NCBI GenBank assembly: GCA_052031065.1
Contig: JBPEXY010000108.1
Location: forward strand, 1 to 6,546
Length of the DNA stretch: 6,546 nucleotides
Direction of reading: 5' to 3'
From: JBPEXY01 sp052031065
GTDB taxonomy: Bacteria > Pseudomonadota > Gammaproteobacteria > Immundisolibacterales > Immundisolibacteraceae
The notes beneath the pieces were generated by a model. It saw only the letters and a list, made by a program, of their open reading frames with translations. It had not been told where the DNA came from and made no database searches. Position 1 is the first letter of the stretch. The number at the start of each line of letters is the position of its first letter. Position numbers and translations under genes: made by a program. Positions 5,703 to 6,546 of this stretch are shown here, piece after piece.

Positions 5703-6546
5703 ATGAATCAGCCGGATCGGCTCGCACTCAGTACCGCAGACTTGGATCAAAGCAACCCGCTTATGCCCATGCTGGCCCGTCAGCAGGAAGCCTTCCTGAG
5801 AGACGGAGCGCCGACTTATCAGCAGCGACTCGACAAGCTCAGGCGCCTTCGTGAATCGATTGTCGCGCACAAGGATGCCATTGTTGAGGCGGTTGAAGCC
5901 GACTTTGGCCACCGTTCGCGTCACGAAACAATGCTTGCTGATGTGGTTGGCTTGCTAGGCGAAATCCGGCACAACCGTAAAAACCTTAAACGCTGGATGA
6001 AGCCGAAAAAGGCCCATTTCAGCACCCAATTTCCCTTTGCGCGGGCGCGAATCATCTATCAGCCCAAGGGGGTGGTCGGTGTTATCGGTGCCTGGAACGT
6101 CCCGGTGCTGCTGACCCTGTCGCCGATGATCGGCGCGATTGCCGCAGGCAACCGGGTGATGATCAAGACCTCAGAGTTCTGTCCGCAGACGGCTGAAGTC
6201 ATCAAGAGCATCGTCTCGCAGGCGTTTGATGAAGATGAGGCGCTGGTCATCAACGGCGATGCTGATGTGGCAGCCCAGTTCACCGCGTTACCGTTTGACC
6301 ATATTATTTTCACCGGCTCGACCCGAATCGGAAAAATGGTGATGAAGGCTGCCAGTGAGCACCTGACTCCAGTGACTCTAGAACTAGGCGGAAAATCGCC
6401 CACCATTATTGCTGACGATTTTCCGCTTGAGTTAGCCGCTGAACGCATTACCCAGGGGAAGATGCTTAATGCCGGGCAGGCCTGTATTGCACCGGACTAT
6501 CTGTTTGTTAAGGAGGATCAGAAACAGCGCATGGTCGATGCGCTGA
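5703..6546 (+). CDS. Coniferyl-aldehyde-dehydrogenase-like NAD(P) aldehyde dehydrogenase (3' end outside window)
   Basis: The frame is open from ATG 5703 to the window end, giving 281 residues of a family that is usually about 470-480 long. It would oxidise an aldehyde to the carboxylic acid in the cytosol. ALDH landmarks are in order: GAWNVP with N132 (oxyanion residue), K155 in RVMIKTSE (cofactor), FTGSTRIGK (203-211), general base E227 in ELGGKSP and nucleophile C261 in NAGQACIAPDY. The stretch FGHRSRHET (68-76) followed by EIRHNRKNLKRWMKP is typical of the coniferyl aldehyde dehydrogenase (CalB) branch, which lacks an N-terminal signal or membrane segment. The natural substrate of this branch is often not coniferyl aldehyde, and aliphatic aldehydes are common. 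Spacing to frmA is 134 bases, so it may or may not share its transcript. An AGGAGG site supports the start. Confidence 0.92.
   Translation, partial: MNQPDRLALSTADLDQSNPLMPMLARQQEAFLRDGAPTYQQRLDKLRRLRESIVAHKDAIVEAVEADFGHRSRHETMLADVVGLLGEIRHNRKNLKRWMKPKKAHFSTQFPFARARIIYQPKGVVGVIGAWNVPVLLTLSPMIGAIAAGNRVMIKTSEFCPQTAEVIKSIVSQAFDEDEALVINGDADVAAQFTALPFDHIIFTGSTRIGKMVMKAASEHLTPVTLELGGKSPTIIADDFPLELAAERITQGKMLNAGQACIAPDYLFVKEDQKQRMVDAL

Overview
The window looks like ordinary chromosomal DNA of a proteobacterium, most likely a gammaproteobacterium. The evidence is an E. coli-type LeuA with almost the same N-terminus, a class III alcohol dehydrogenase very close in sequence to E. coli FrmA, a tRNA-Ser(CGA) with encoded CCA, good Shine-Dalgarno sites and moderately GC-rich codon use. 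No mobile element, CRISPR array or sign of recent transfer is visible. I cannot name the genus from sequence alone.

Layout: (1) 1-271, a tRNA-Ser(CGA) gene with a TATAAT -10 box and a strong intrinsic terminator. (2) 378-1760, minus strand, a complete amidohydrolase of the MtaD (methylthioadenosine/S-adenosylhomocysteine deaminase) type starting at TTG. (3) 1761-2209, a long divergent intergenic region holding possible promoters for both sides and a leuA leader. The leader has an unannotated 32-codon ORF (1981-2079) with seven leucine codons in its last ten, several hairpins, and no obvious U-tract terminator. (4) 2210-3760, leuA, 2-isopropylmalate synthase. (5) 3946-4410, a small VOC/glyoxalase-fold protein; 4459-5568, frmA/adhC, glutathione-dependent formaldehyde dehydrogenase; and 5703 to the window end, the first 281 residues of a coniferyl-aldehyde-dehydrogenase-like ALDH, all on the plus strand.

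Functional reading: leuA commits 2-ketoisovalerate to leucine, and its leader looks like a leucine-sensing attenuation element. The VOC protein, FrmA and the ALDH form a plausible aldehyde-detoxification group. FrmA oxidises S-hydroxymethylglutathione and the ALDH would oxidise free aldehydes. The usual partner S-formylglutathione hydrolase is not in the window. MtaD salvages or removes methylthioadenosine/S-adenosylhomocysteine and appears to be a single-gene unit here, convergent with the tRNA.

The most interesting item is the leuA leader: a leucine-rich leader peptide whose downstream RNA lacks a canonical terminator, which raises the question of how it controls leuA.
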